A stretch of 33,963 nucleotides of DNA. It comes from Bacteroidales bacterium (GTDB taxonomy: Bacteria; Bacteroidota; Bacteroidia; Bacteroidales; UBA932). The notes below the pieces were generated by a model. That model was not told the origin of the DNA and ran no database searches. It saw only the letters and a list, made by a program, of their open reading frames with translations. Position numbers and translations under genes: made by a program. The DNA lies in assembly GCA_017509755.1 (NCBI GenBank), contig JAFWOY010000014.1, forward strand, positions 1 through 33,963. Direction: 5' to 3'. This document shows positions 25,646 through 33,798 of this stretch, piece after piece (positions within the stretch are counted from its first letter, which is position 1; each line of letters starts with the position of its first letter).

Positions 25646-25716
25646 GAGTCCCATCATCCACCCACAAAAAAACCTGGCCGGGAAGGGCCAGGCTTTTGGG
25701 GTGGATGATGGGACTC
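25646..25716. repeat. Inverted repeat: tRNA-His 3' end, terminator, inverted tRNA 3' end
   Basis: Eighteen-nt arms, 25646-25663 and 25699-25716, are exact reverse complements. The right arm is the end of the T-loop, the T-stem, the acceptor strand and one flanking base of tRNA-His. The left arm is an inverted copy on the far side of the terminator. Positions 25648-25704 are also copy 2 of the 57-bp direct repeat. Confidence 0.95.
25666..25693 (-). terminator. Intrinsic terminator of tRNA-His
   Basis: On the minus strand, CCTGGCC / GGCCAGG with a 6-nt loop is followed by T7 (plus-strand A7 at 25666-25672). It begins 7 nt after the tRNA. Confidence 0.8.
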
Positions 25717-25773
25717 GAACCCACGACACTCGGAACCACAATCCGATGCTCTACCAGCTGAACTACATCCACC
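25700..25773 (-). tRNA. tRNA-His (anticodon GTG)
   Basis: On the minus strand the acceptor is GTGGATG with CATCCAC. The D-arm is followed by anticodon stem TCGGA/TCCGA with loop TTGTGGT, giving anticodon GTG. The T-arm is GTGGG-TTCGAGT-CCCAT. A G precedes position 1 (25773) opposite C at 25700, the extra G-1:C73 pair that identifies tRNA-His. CCA is not encoded. The strong promoter at 25787-25819 drives it. Confidence 0.95.
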
Positions 25774-25786
25774 ATCTATGGGACTG

Positions 25787-25819
25787 CAAAGATAGCGTTT
25801 TTCCGATGAATTCTCCAAA
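25787..25819 (-). promoter_or_regulatory. Promoter of tRNA-His
   Basis: Minus-strand TTTG (25819-25816) and TATCTTTG (25794-25787) are 21 nt apart, a full match to the Bacteroidota consensus. The -7 box ends 13 nt before the tRNA. Confidence 0.8.
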
Positions 25820-25835
25820 TATTTTTCGTGCGTAG

Positions 25836-25947
25836 CGGGCAAGGTCTCTTTTTAGGTAGGGGACCTTGCCCGGAGGAAGTGGGCGGAAGTGCCCGGAAAG
25901 GCCATTGGTGCAGGCAAGGTGTCAAGGCCGAAATGAGACCTTGCCCG
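25836..25947. repeat. Tandem hairpins built from one GGGCAAGGTC motif
   Basis: Between the pbpC stop and the tRNA-His promoter the motif occurs four times in alternating orientation. On the minus strand the order is GGGCAAGGTCTC (25946-25935), ACCTTGCC (25920-25913), CGGGCAAGGTC (25872-25862) and GAGACCTTGCCCG (25848-25836). This gives two tandem hairpins or one long-range 13-bp pairing of the outer copies. No T-tract follows, so this is not a standard terminator. Confidence 0.75.
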
Positions 25948-25953
25948 ATTGGG

Positions 25954-28263
25954 TTACAAAGCAGTGAAGCGGACGGCGGCAGAGTGGCCATTGGCGTCGA
26001 TGACGGTCAGGACGTGGGGGCCGGGTTCGGGGACGACGCTGAGTTTGTGTTCGCCGTGGGTGGTCTGGCCCAGATAGGTTTCATCGAGATGCCAGAAAAG
26101 GATGGCGTCGGGATCGCTGTGGGCGGCGGAGAAGACGACGCCTTGGCTGCGGGCATCGAGGGCGATCGGGGTGGCGATGCTCATTCCGTCTTGCGGATAG
26201 ATGATTTCGACGGCACCGGAACGACGGTAGCCGGCATAGTCGGGATGGAACGGCGGCAACGGGCGGTATCCGCTATGGGAACGCATATAATACCATTCCT
26301 GCGCAGGAGGCAGGACGAAACGCGATACATGCCGGATTTCGGATACCGGCCAGCAGTCGCTGTCCACCTGCCAGGTCTCGTCGGGGTTGAGATGAACCAG
26401 CTTATGATAGGGACAAGGATCGGGTTGCCGCAGGGCTTTGGGCGCCCAGACGGTAATAAGACCGTCGGCTTCACACAAGTCGGTGGCGGGATGGCCGCTC
26501 AGGGCGCAGCAGACGACTTCCTCCAGTTCATCGGCGGGTTCCGGGAACCATCCGGTAGCGGGCAGCAGATTGAACAGGTCGAACATCACAGGGGCTGCGT
26601 AGCCGACACCGGTCAGGAGCGGGCGGCCTTCGCCGTTGCAATTGCCTGCCCAGACCGCTACGACATAATCGGGTGTCACGCCGACGCTCCAGGCATCGCG
26701 GTTGCCATAGCTCGTTCCTGTCTTCCAGGCGATTTTCCGGGTGGAACTGAACGTATGCCAGTCACCTTCCTCCTCCGGGCGGTTCACTTCGGTCAAAGCC
26801 TCGAAGGTGCACCAGACGGCGCCGCGCGATAGCGGCGGGGCCGAGCGGCGGCGGACCGCTTGCGCGGCCCCGCCCGCCGCTTCCCCATCTCCTTCCGCCA
26901 ACAGTTCTCGCGCCAGCGTCGCATAAACCGAGGCCAGCTCTCCCAAGTTGATTTCGGCGCCGCCCAGAATCAGCGACAGGCCGTAGATGTCGGCCCCGCG
27001 CGTGATGGTCGTAAAGCCCAGTCGTTGCAGCAAGTCGATGAATTTCTCGACCCCGTATTCGTGCAACATCCGCACGGAAGGGACGTTGAGCGAACGCCGG
27101 ATGACATCGCGCGCCGGGACAGCCCCGTCGAAGGTATGGTTGAAATTGTTGGGCGAAAAGTCCTTGTAGTGGAACGGGATGTCGGAAATCAGCATCTCGG
27201 GCAGGATGTCTCCTTCGTCGAGCATCGCCGCGTAGAGCAACGGCTTGAGGGTGCTGCCGCTGCTGCGCGGTGCCTGCACCACATCGACATTGTCGCCGTG
27301 TGCCCGCGAAGTGTGCCCGGCATTGCCGACATAGACGACCGGCCGGCCTGTGCGTACATCGAGAATCACGGCGGCCAGGTTGTACACTTCGTTGGTGGCA
27401 AACACCTCATGATGGCGCTGGATGACCGCTTCGGCCCGCTGCTGCATGCCATAGTCGATGGCGCTGCTGAACAACTTGTCTCCCTCCTGCTTCCGCAGCG
27501 TTTCCAGATAATGGTAGGCGATTTCCGGAAGGGGATAGGGTTTCTCCGGGAGCGGTTCGTCCTTGGCCAACTCACATTCGGTCGGGTCGATGACACCGCT
27601 GGCCAACAGTTTGTCGAGCAGGAAATTCCGCTTGGCCAGCAAGGCGTCGCGGCGACTGCCGGGATGGATCAGGGCCGGGGCATTGGGCAGGACGGCCAGG
27701 GTCGCGCTTTCCGCCCAGGAGAGTTCATCCGCCGGTCGGCCGAAATAGCGCCAGGCAGCTGCTTCCAGGCCGACCACGTTGCCGCCGAACGGCGCATTGG
27801 CCGTATAGAGCGCCAGAATCTCATCTTTGCTGCAATAGGCTTCGAGCCGCAGGGCCAGCACCATCTCGAGCAGTTTTTCCGATACGGTGCGCGGCTTGTT
27901 GCCCCGGCTCAAACGGATTGTCTGCATGGTCAGGGTGCTGGCGCCGCTGCGGACTTCGCCCTTGCTGGTGTTGAGGCGCAGGGCCCGGGCTATGGCCAGG
28001 GGATCGATGCCGGGGTGGTAGCGGAAGCGCTTGTCTTCAAAGGCGATGACGGCTTTGGCGAATTTCTCGGGCACGTTGTCGGCCGCGGGGAAACGCCACT
28101 GGCCGTCGGCGGCGATGCGGGCGCCCAATAACCGGCCGTCCCGGCTTTCCAGCACGGCGCAGACGGGGGCATCGAACAATTTTCCCGGCCTGAGCGCCAG
28201 CGCGATGGCGGTCACGCCTGCCAGCACGGCAAAAAGGAGCAAAAGATTCTTTCGATTATCCAC
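25954..28263 (-). CDS. pbpC: Penicillin-binding protein 1C (bifunctional peptidoglycan synthase)
   Basis: Membrane-anchored murein polymerase of 769 residues, the same size as E. coli PBP1C. The anchor is residues 7-24. The GT51 glycosyltransferase has catalytic Glu76 in FEDKRF and the motif STLTMQTIRL. The transpeptidase has Ser337 in STLKP (SxxK), SLN in RSLNVPSVR, and Lys514 in KTGTS. The C-terminal domain (about 680-769, GAVEIIYPQDGMSIATPI) is the Ig-like PBP1C-specific module. The GTG at 28263 is chosen: the frame runs open to 29664, but only this start follows the -7 box and precedes the membrane anchor. It is divergent from an alpha-2-macroglobulin gene, a pairing known from many bacteria and read as linked defence and repair of the wall. 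Confidence 0.95.
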   Translation of the reverse strand: MDNRKNLLLLFAVLAGVTAIALALRPGKLFDAPVCAVLESRDGRLLGARIAADGQWRFPAADNVPEKFAKAVIAFEDKRFRYHPGIDPLAIARALRLNTSKGEVRSGASTLTMQTIRLSRGNKPRTVSEKLLEMVLALRLEAYCSKDEILALYTANAPFGGNVVGLEAAAWRYFGRPADELSWAESATLAVLPNAPALIHPGSRRDALLAKRNFLLDKLLASGVIDPTECELAKDEPLPEKPYPLPEIAYHYLETLRKQEGDKLFSSAIDYGMQQRAEAVIQRHHEVFATNEVYNLAAVILDVRTGRPVVYVGNAGHTSRAHGDNVDVVQAPRSSGSTLKPLLYAAMLDEGDILPEMLISDIPFHYKDFSPNNFNHTFDGAVPARDVIRRSLNVPSVRMLHEYGVEKFIDLLQRLGFTTITRGADIYGLSLILGGAEINLGELASVYATLARELLAEGDGEAAGGAAQAVRRRSAPPLSRGAVWCTFEALTEVNRPEEEGDWHTFSSTRKIAWKTGTSYGNRDAWSVGVTPDYVVAVWAGNCNGEGRPLLTGVGYAAPVMFDLFNLLPATGWFPEPADELEEVVCCALSGHPATDLCEADGLITVWAPKALRQPDPCPYHKLVHLNPDETWQVDSDCWPVSEIRHVSRFVLPPAQEWYYMRSHSGYRPLPPFHPDYAGYRRSGAVEIIYPQDGMSIATPIALDARSQGVVFSAAHSDPDAILFWHLDETYLGQTTHGEHKLSVVPEPGPHVLTVIDANGHSAAVRFTAL

Positions 28264-28272
28264 CCGTTTTCG

Positions 28273-28298
28273 TATATTTGCATTACATAGCAAAATTA
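28273..28298. promoter_or_regulatory. Face-to-face promoters of pbpC and the A2M gene
   Basis: A plus-strand TATATTTG (28273-28280) precedes the A2M ATG at 28318. A minus-strand TAATTTTG (28298-28291) precedes the pbpC GTG at 28263. The two start regions cross within the 54-nt gap, so the genes may compete for, or share control of, polymerase binding. No good -33 boxes are visible. Confidence 0.55.
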
Positions 28299-28317
28299 GG
28301 CAAAATTCTAACGCAAT

Positions 28318-31300
28318 ATGAAAAGAATAGCTTTTGTCCTGAGTTTCGTGCTGGGCGTGTTGGCAGTCGCTGGATGTGCCAGCAATGCCGCTGACAGCAT
28401 CGCCAGTTACTCCAAGGAGATCCGGATCGACGATCCCGTGACCGTCCGCCTCTATGACGCTTTCACCATAAAAGAGAGTGATGCCGCCATCGAGGCCGCC
28501 AAGAAAGCGATCACCGTTTCTCCGAAAGTCGATTTCGATGTCCAGGTCGTGGATCCGCAGACCCTCTGCATCGTTCCGAAACAACCCTTGGAATACAACA
28601 CGACGTACAAGGTGACGGCCGACTTCGGCAAGATTGCCGGTGTTTCCGGTGGCAAACAGACCTTTGAAATCAAGACGCTGGCGCCGGTCCTGCTCTTCGA
28701 TTACAGTAAGCTGACCGGCTATCCCGATATCGACGACCGTTACCAGGTTACCTTGGAAGTCTCTTCGCCGGAAAGCTTGGATGACAAATATCTGGAAAGC
28801 GGCTTCTCTGTGAAGGGAACCGATGCCTCCGTTACGTGGGTGCACGCCGAGGACGGCAAGACCCATACTGTCTCCGTCGGCAACATTGCCGCCAAAGAAC
28901 ACAGGGGTGCCATCGAACTGGTCCACAACTGGCCGAAGTATGCGGCTGAAAGCAGCCGTCGCTATGAGATTCCGGCCAAGGGACAGTTCGTCGTGGTGGA
29001 GAGCGAGGTGAAGATCGAACCCTACGCCTATGAGATCGCATTTTCCTCCTCTCTCGATCCCAAGCAGGATTTCCAGGGACTTGTGGCCATGCCGGGCGCC
29101 GGCAAGCTCTCCTTTATCGTCAAGGAAAACATCCTTCGCATCGTTCCTGCCACCAAAGCCGAGGAGAAGCAGTTCCTCTCCATCAGCAAGGCGGTCAAGA
29201 GCACCAAAGGCCAGAAACTGGAGACGGATTTCGAGCGCTGGTTCGAGATTCCTTCCGGTGAGCCGATGGTCCGCTTCATCACCCGCGGTTCGGTGCTTCC
29301 TTCCTCGGGCGATGTGAACCTGCCTTTCCAGGCCATCAATTACGGCAAGGCGCGTGTGCGTGTGAAACGCATCTATGGGAACAACGTGCTGCAGTTCCTC
29401 CAGGACAACAGCCTGGACGATGCGTATTGCTACACGGAAAAAGTAGCCCGCGTGGTGCTCGACACGACGCTCGTGCTGGGCGAGACCAATTCCGCGAAGC
29501 TCCGCAACCTCAATACCTATGGCCTGCATCTGTCCGACCTGGTGAAGATGGAACACGGTGCGATCTACCGCATCGAGCTCCGCGGCGCGGATCCGCTGGC
29601 CGAGTTTGACGAAGACCACTATGAGAGCGACTACTATTTCGGCAGCTACGAAGATTTCGAGCATCGCGTGCGGAACATCCTGGTCTCCGACCTGTCCGTC
29701 ATCGCCAAGGGTTCGGATAAGGGCGAATACAATGTGTTCGTGACCGATATCCTATCGGCGCAGCCGGTCAGCGGTGCCAAGGTGACACTGTACAACTCGG
29801 TCAACCAGGTTGTCGGCGAAGGTACGACCGCTTCGGGCGGCCGCTTCACTTGCCAGGTGCCGGATGACTGGGCGCGTACCATCATCGTGAGCAAGGGCGA
29901 TGACAAGACCTACCTGTCGCTGGCTTCCGGAACTTCGGTTTCGATGAGTAACTTCGACGTGGACGGCAATGCGTCCCGCAAGGGCCAGAAAGGCTTTATT
30001 TTCGGGGAACGCGGTGTCTGGCGTCCCGGTGACGACATCCACATCACCTTCATCTCGATGCTTGACGAAGGTGTCCTTCCTGCCAATCACCCGGTGACGG
30101 CCGTGCTGAGCAATCCGCAGGGCCAGACCATCAGCACGCTGGTCAACAACACCGGTTTCGACGGCATGTACAGTTTCCATTTCTCCACCTCGCCCGACGC
30201 TCCGACAGGCAATTGGGAGGTGGCTGTGACGGCTGGCGGCCAGACTTGGTACAAGACGGTCAAGATCGAGACCGTAAAGCCCAACAACATCGTCATTGAT
30301 CTCAAACTCAATGACAATCCTGCCGTACCCGCCAAGACCATCCGGGGCGACATCGCCGCCCGCTGGCTGGTAGGCAACCCGGCCCGGGATCTGGAGGCAC
30401 GGGTGGATGTCGATCTTTCCCGTGGCCGTACCTCCTTCGCCGATTTCAAGAACTATGTGTTCGAAGACCGTTCCCGCAGTTTCTCCGGCGAGAGCAAAGA
30501 ACTGTACAAAGGCCGCACCGATGGAAGTGGCCTGCTGTCCTTCAATACCAGCCTCGGCTCGGTGGGCCGTGTTCCCGGTATGATGACGGCGCTCTTCACC
30601 ACGCGTGTTTTCGAGAAGAGCGGCGATTTCAGTATTGACCGCTATACCACGACAGTTTCGCCGTACGATACGTACATCGGTATCTGTGTGGAAGAGGATG
30701 AAGATTCCTGGGGCGATACCTATTTTGACAAGAGCCGTGCCCATGCGGTCAAACTGGTGGCCGTGGATTATCGCGGCAAGGCCGTGTCTTCCTCCGTCAA
30801 GACCAATGTCGAGATCTACAAGATCGGTTGGAACTGGTGGTGGAGTTCTTCCTACCAGGGACTTGCCTCTTACGCGAAGGATTCCTACAACAAACCCTTC
30901 AAGGAACTGACGGTTCCGATCATTGGCGGTACGGGCCAGTTCTCGCTCGATCTGACGAAGGAGGAGAGTGGTTTCTACTTCATCCGCGTCACCGATCCTG
31001 CGGGTGGACACGCCGCTTCGACGGTAACGATGGTCCGCAATGCGTATGAGTCGGCGGTCGAGGGCAACTCGGATGCCGCCATCCGCCTGCCGATGACGAT
31101 CAACAAGGATAAGTTTGCAGTGGGCGAAACGGCGCAGTTGACGATCCCGTCTGCCAGCGGGGCCCGCGCTCTCGTTTCCCTTGAGAAGGGTGAGCGGGTA
31201 CTCAAGACCTTCTGGGTGGAATGCAAGGGTGAAAAGACCGATATCTCGATTCCGATCGAGGCCGGTATGGCGCCGAACATCTATGCCACAGTCTCGCTGA

Positions 31301-33651
31301 TCCAGCCCTACAACAATGCTGAAAATGATGCGCCGATCCGGTTGTTCGGTGTGCAGCGCATCCTCGTGGAAGAGGGCGCTACACATCTCAAGCCGGTCAT
31401 CGACATCGCCAATGAGATCCAGCCCGAAAAAGAGGTCACCTTCTCGGTCAAGGAGCAGGAAGGTCGGCCGATGAGTTACGTTGTCGCCCTGGTCGATGAA
31501 GGCCTGTTGAGCCTGACGCGATTCAAGACGCCTGATCCGTGGAATTCGTTCTATGCGACGGAGGCCCTCGGTGTCCGCACCTGGGATCTCTTCGACTTGA
31601 TCATCGGTGCCTACGGCGCCCGTATGGAACGGCTCTTCGCCATCGGTGGTGACGGAGAAGGCGGCGATGCCGTTACTCCGAATACGCAAGCCGAGCGCTT
31701 CAAGGCTGTCTCCATGTTCCTCGGTCCTTACACCGTGAAGGCCAAGGGCACGGACAAGCATACGGTGAAATTGCCGCAGTACATCGGTCAGCTCCGGGCC
31801 ATGGTCATTGCTACCGACGGACACGCGATGGGTGCTGCCGAAAAGAATGTGATGGTCACCAAACCGGTGATGGTCAAGGCTACCCTGCCGCGCGTCATCG
31901 GTACGGACGAAGAAGTGGTGCTGCCGGTCACCGTCTTTACCAATAAAGATGGCGTAGGCAATGTGACCGTTGAGGTGAAAGCGGAAGGCGCACTCACAGT
32001 TGCGGGCAGCAGCACGGCCAGCATCCAGGCACCGAAAGCCGGAGAAGAAGTGGTCTATTTCACGCTGAAGGCCGCGGGTGAAGCAGGCATCGGCAAGATT
32101 CACACCGTCGCCAAGAGTTCCGGCGACAGCTCCGCGGAAGACCTGGAGATCGATATCCGCGAACCGAACCCGCGCGCGACCAATTCGCAGATGGTGCTGG
32201 TGGACGGTGGCAAGTCGGTACGCATGCCGTTCGCCCTTGTGGGCCGTCCCGGTACCAACGAAGTGAATGTCGAAGCCTCCACCATTCCGCCAATCGACCT
32301 GGATTACCGTCTCGGCTATCTGATCAATTATCCGCACGGCTGTCTGGAGCAGACCGTGTCTTCGGTGTTCCCGCAGCTCTATTTGGGTGACCTGGTCGAG
32401 CTCAAGCCCGAAGACCGCACCAACATTGAAAAGAATGTCAAGGCGGCCATCACGCGGTTGAGTCTCTTTGCCATTCCTTCCGGCGGCATGACGTACTGGC
32501 CGGGCATGGCCAACTATCAGGGTGCCAATGTCTGGGCGACCATCTACGCCACCCAGTTCATGATCGAGGCACAGAAAGCCGGCTACGCAGTACCCGCTTC
32601 GCTCCGCAAATCGAACCTCTCGTTCTTGCGGAACGTGGCCTCAAGCAAGAGCTATGATTCGGATTCCCGTGCTTACGCCTGCTATGTGCTGGCCCTTGCC
32701 GGTTCGCCGGCCCGTGGCGACATGAACCGCCTGCGGGAAGACCTGGCCAAGATTCCGGAATCGAGCGGACTGTTGCTGGCTGGTGCCTATGCCCTGGACG
32801 GCAAGAAGGATATCGCACGCAATGTCTTGCAAGGTAAGAAGATGGATACCAAGGACTACGATCGTTTCTCATCGAATTTCGACAGCGAAGAGCGTATACA
32901 GGCCATTGCCGCGCTGGTCAATACGGCTGTGGGTGACAAGGCCGGCGCCTTCAAGAACGTGGAGAAACTTTCGAACTGGCTCAACGACCGGAAGCACTAC
33001 ATGAGTACCCAGAGTACTTCCTGGGCTTTGCGGGCAGTGGCCGATTATATGAAGAACAATGCGGCCGACGGCCTCAATGTCAGCATCAAGACCGCCGGAA
33101 GCACCTCGACGCTCAAGGGCGCCAAGGCCATTGCACAAGGTTCGCTCGATGCCGGCAGCGGCACGTCGCTCGACCTGGAGATCACCAATTCGTCGAAGGC
33201 TCCTGTCTATGTCGTGGTCAGCTCCACCGGCGTGCCTGAAAAGGGTCAGGAAGTGGCCCGTGCCGACGGTATGCAGTTGACGGTGAAGTACACGCTGCCC
33301 GACGGCACGCCGATCGATCCTTCCGAGCTCGAACAAGGTACGGACTTCTTCATGTACACCTATTTTACGAATACCAGCACGACGACCGACTACACGAACC
33401 TGGCCGTGACCCAGATCTTCCCGTCCGGCTGGGAAATCCACGTCGACCGCATCGAAGGTTTCTACCAGGATTTCCGTGACGACCGCATCTACTCCTACAT
33501 CTATCAGGGCCGCAACTCGACCTCGTATCTGAGAACGCGCCTGACGGCTACCTACAAAGGCCGCTTCTACCGGCCGGCCATCATCTGCGAGGCGATGTAC
33601 GACAATACGGTCGGAGCCTCGGTCCCTGGCGGCTGGGTCGTTGTCAAATAG
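28318..33651 (+). CDS. Bacterial alpha-2-macroglobulin lipoprotein with thioester motif
   Basis: Large protease-trapping lipoprotein of 1,777 residues. The signal ends GVLAVAGC at Cys20, so it should be tethered in the periplasm. The MG2/A2M_N-type motif FGERGVWRPGDDI is at about residues 562-574. The A2M family domain with YVVALVDEGLLSLTRFKTPDPW lies near 1055, followed by the bait-like Gly-rich stretch GGDGEGGD. The thioester motif is intact, Cys1342-Leu-Glu-Gln1345 in HGCLEQ, followed by the alpha/alpha-toroid complement-like domain. With the thioester and a divergent pbpC, it fits the YfhM/ECAM type, which traps host or rival proteases. The C-terminal domain ends PGGWVVVK, which is normal for the family. 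Confidence 0.95.
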   Translation: MKRIAFVLSFVLGVLAVAGCASNAADSIASYSKEIRIDDPVTVRLYDAFTIKESDAAIEAAKKAITVSPKVDFDVQVVDPQTLCIVPKQPLEYNTTYKVTADFGKIAGVSGGKQTFEIKTLAPVLLFDYSKLTGYPDIDDRYQVTLEVSSPESLDDKYLESGFSVKGTDASVTWVHAEDGKTHTVSVGNIAAKEHRGAIELVHNWPKYAAESSRRYEIPAKGQFVVVESEVKIEPYAYEIAFSSSLDPKQDFQGLVAMPGAGKLSFIVKENILRIVPATKAEEKQFLSISKAVKSTKGQKLETDFERWFEIPSGEPMVRFITRGSVLPSSGDVNLPFQAINYGKARVRVKRIYGNNVLQFLQDNSLDDAYCYTEKVARVVLDTTLVLGETNSAKLRNLNTYGLHLSDLVKMEHGAIYRIELRGADPLAEFDEDHYESDYYFGSYEDFEHRVRNILVSDLSVIAKGSDKGEYNVFVTDILSAQPVSGAKVTLYNSVNQVVGEGTTASGGRFTCQVPDDWARTIIVSKGDDKTYLSLASGTSVSMSNFDVDGNASRKGQKGFIFGERGVWRPGDDIHITFISMLDEGVLPANHPVTAVLSNPQGQTISTLVNNTGFDGMYSFHFSTSPDAPTGNWEVAVTAGGQTWYKTVKIETVKPNNIVIDLKLNDNPAVPAKTIRGDIAARWLVGNPARDLEARVDVDLSRGRTSFADFKNYVFEDRSRSFSGESKELYKGRTDGSGLLSFNTSLGSVGRVPGMMTALFTTRVFEKSGDFSIDRYTTTVSPYDTYIGICVEEDEDSWGDTYFDKSRAHAVKLVAVDYRGKAVSSSVKTNVEIYKIGWNWWWSSSYQGLASYAKDSYNKPFKELTVPIIGGTGQFSLDLTKEESGFYFIRVTDPAGGHAASTVTMVRNAYESAVEGNSDAAIRLPMTINKDKFAVGETAQLTIPSASGARALVSLEKGERVLKTFWVECKGEKTDISIPIEAGMAPNIYATVSLIQPYNNAENDAPIRLFGVQRILVEEGATHLKPVIDIANEIQPEKEVTFSVKEQEGRPMSYVVALVDEGLLSLTRFKTPDPWNSFYATEALGVRTWDLFDLIIGAYGARMERLFAIGGDGEGGDAVTPNTQAERFKAVSMFLGPYTVKAKGTDKHTVKLPQYIGQLRAMVIATDGHAMGAAEKNVMVTKPVMVKATLPRVIGTDEEVVLPVTVFTNKDGVGNVTVEVKAEGALTVAGSSTASIQAPKAGEEVVYFTLKAAGEAGIGKIHTVAKSSGDSSAEDLEIDIREPNPRATNSQMVLVDGGKSVRMPFALVGRPGTNEVNVEASTIPPIDLDYRLGYLINYPHGCLEQTVSSVFPQLYLGDLVELKPEDRTNIEKNVKAAITRLSLFAIPSGGMTYWPGMANYQGANVWATIYATQFMIEAQKAGYAVPASLRKSNLSFLRNVASSKSYDSDSRAYACYVLALAGSPARGDMNRLREDLAKIPESSGLLLAGAYALDGKKDIARNVLQGKKMDTKDYDRFSSNFDSEERIQAIAALVNTAVGDKAGAFKNVEKLSNWLNDRKHYMSTQSTSWALRAVADYMKNNAADGLNVSIKTAGSTSTLKGAKAIAQGSLDAGSGTSLDLEITNSSKAPVYVVVSSTGVPEKGQEVARADGMQLTVKYTLPDGTPIDPSELEQGTDFFMYTYFTNTSTTTDYTNLAVTQIFPSGWEIHVDRIEGFYQDFRDDRIYSYIYQGRNSTSYLRTRLTATYKGRFYRPAIICEAMYDNTVGASVPGGWVVVK

Positions 33652-33676
33652 TCGGGGATAGCCCCTAATCTCGCGC

Positions 33677-33708
33677 CTCCCGGCCTTAGTACTAGCTAAG
33701 GCCGGGAG
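33677..33708 (+). terminator. Terminator-like hairpin after the A2M gene
   Basis: A perfect 13-bp stem (33677-33689 with 33696-33708, CTCCCGGCCTTAG and its complement) with a 6-nt loop. The T-tract after it is poor (TTGTGCGTTT). Confidence 0.7.
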
Positions 33709-33766
33709 TTGTGCGTTTCCTGCTTTGCGGTAGCGATGAAAAAAAATTGCAAAAAATTTCAAAAAG

Positions 33767-33798
33767 TTTTGTGAGTTCAAAAAAAAGGTTTACCTTTG
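33767..33798 (+). promoter_or_regulatory. Ribosomal RNA operon promoter
   Basis: TTTTG (33767-33771) and TACCTTTG (33791-33798) are 19 nt apart, inside a strongly A/T-rich upstream stretch. This is the strongest promoter match in the window and fits an rrn operon. Confidence 0.7.

Noticed and set aside
25503..25842. Overlapping minus-strand frames across tRNA-His and the hairpins (ending RPGFFVGG)
   Set aside because: They are translations of the tRNA gene, its inverted copy and the terminator, a usual source of false gene calls.
28264..29664. Upstream extension of the pbpC frame (open to 29664)
   Set aside because: It runs antisense through the A2M gene. The membrane anchor and -7 box fix the pbpC start at 28263.
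29752..32337. 861-codon open frame opposite the alpha-2-macroglobulin gene
   Set aside because: Antisense shadow of a recognised gene; R/H/D/G-rich with no family match.
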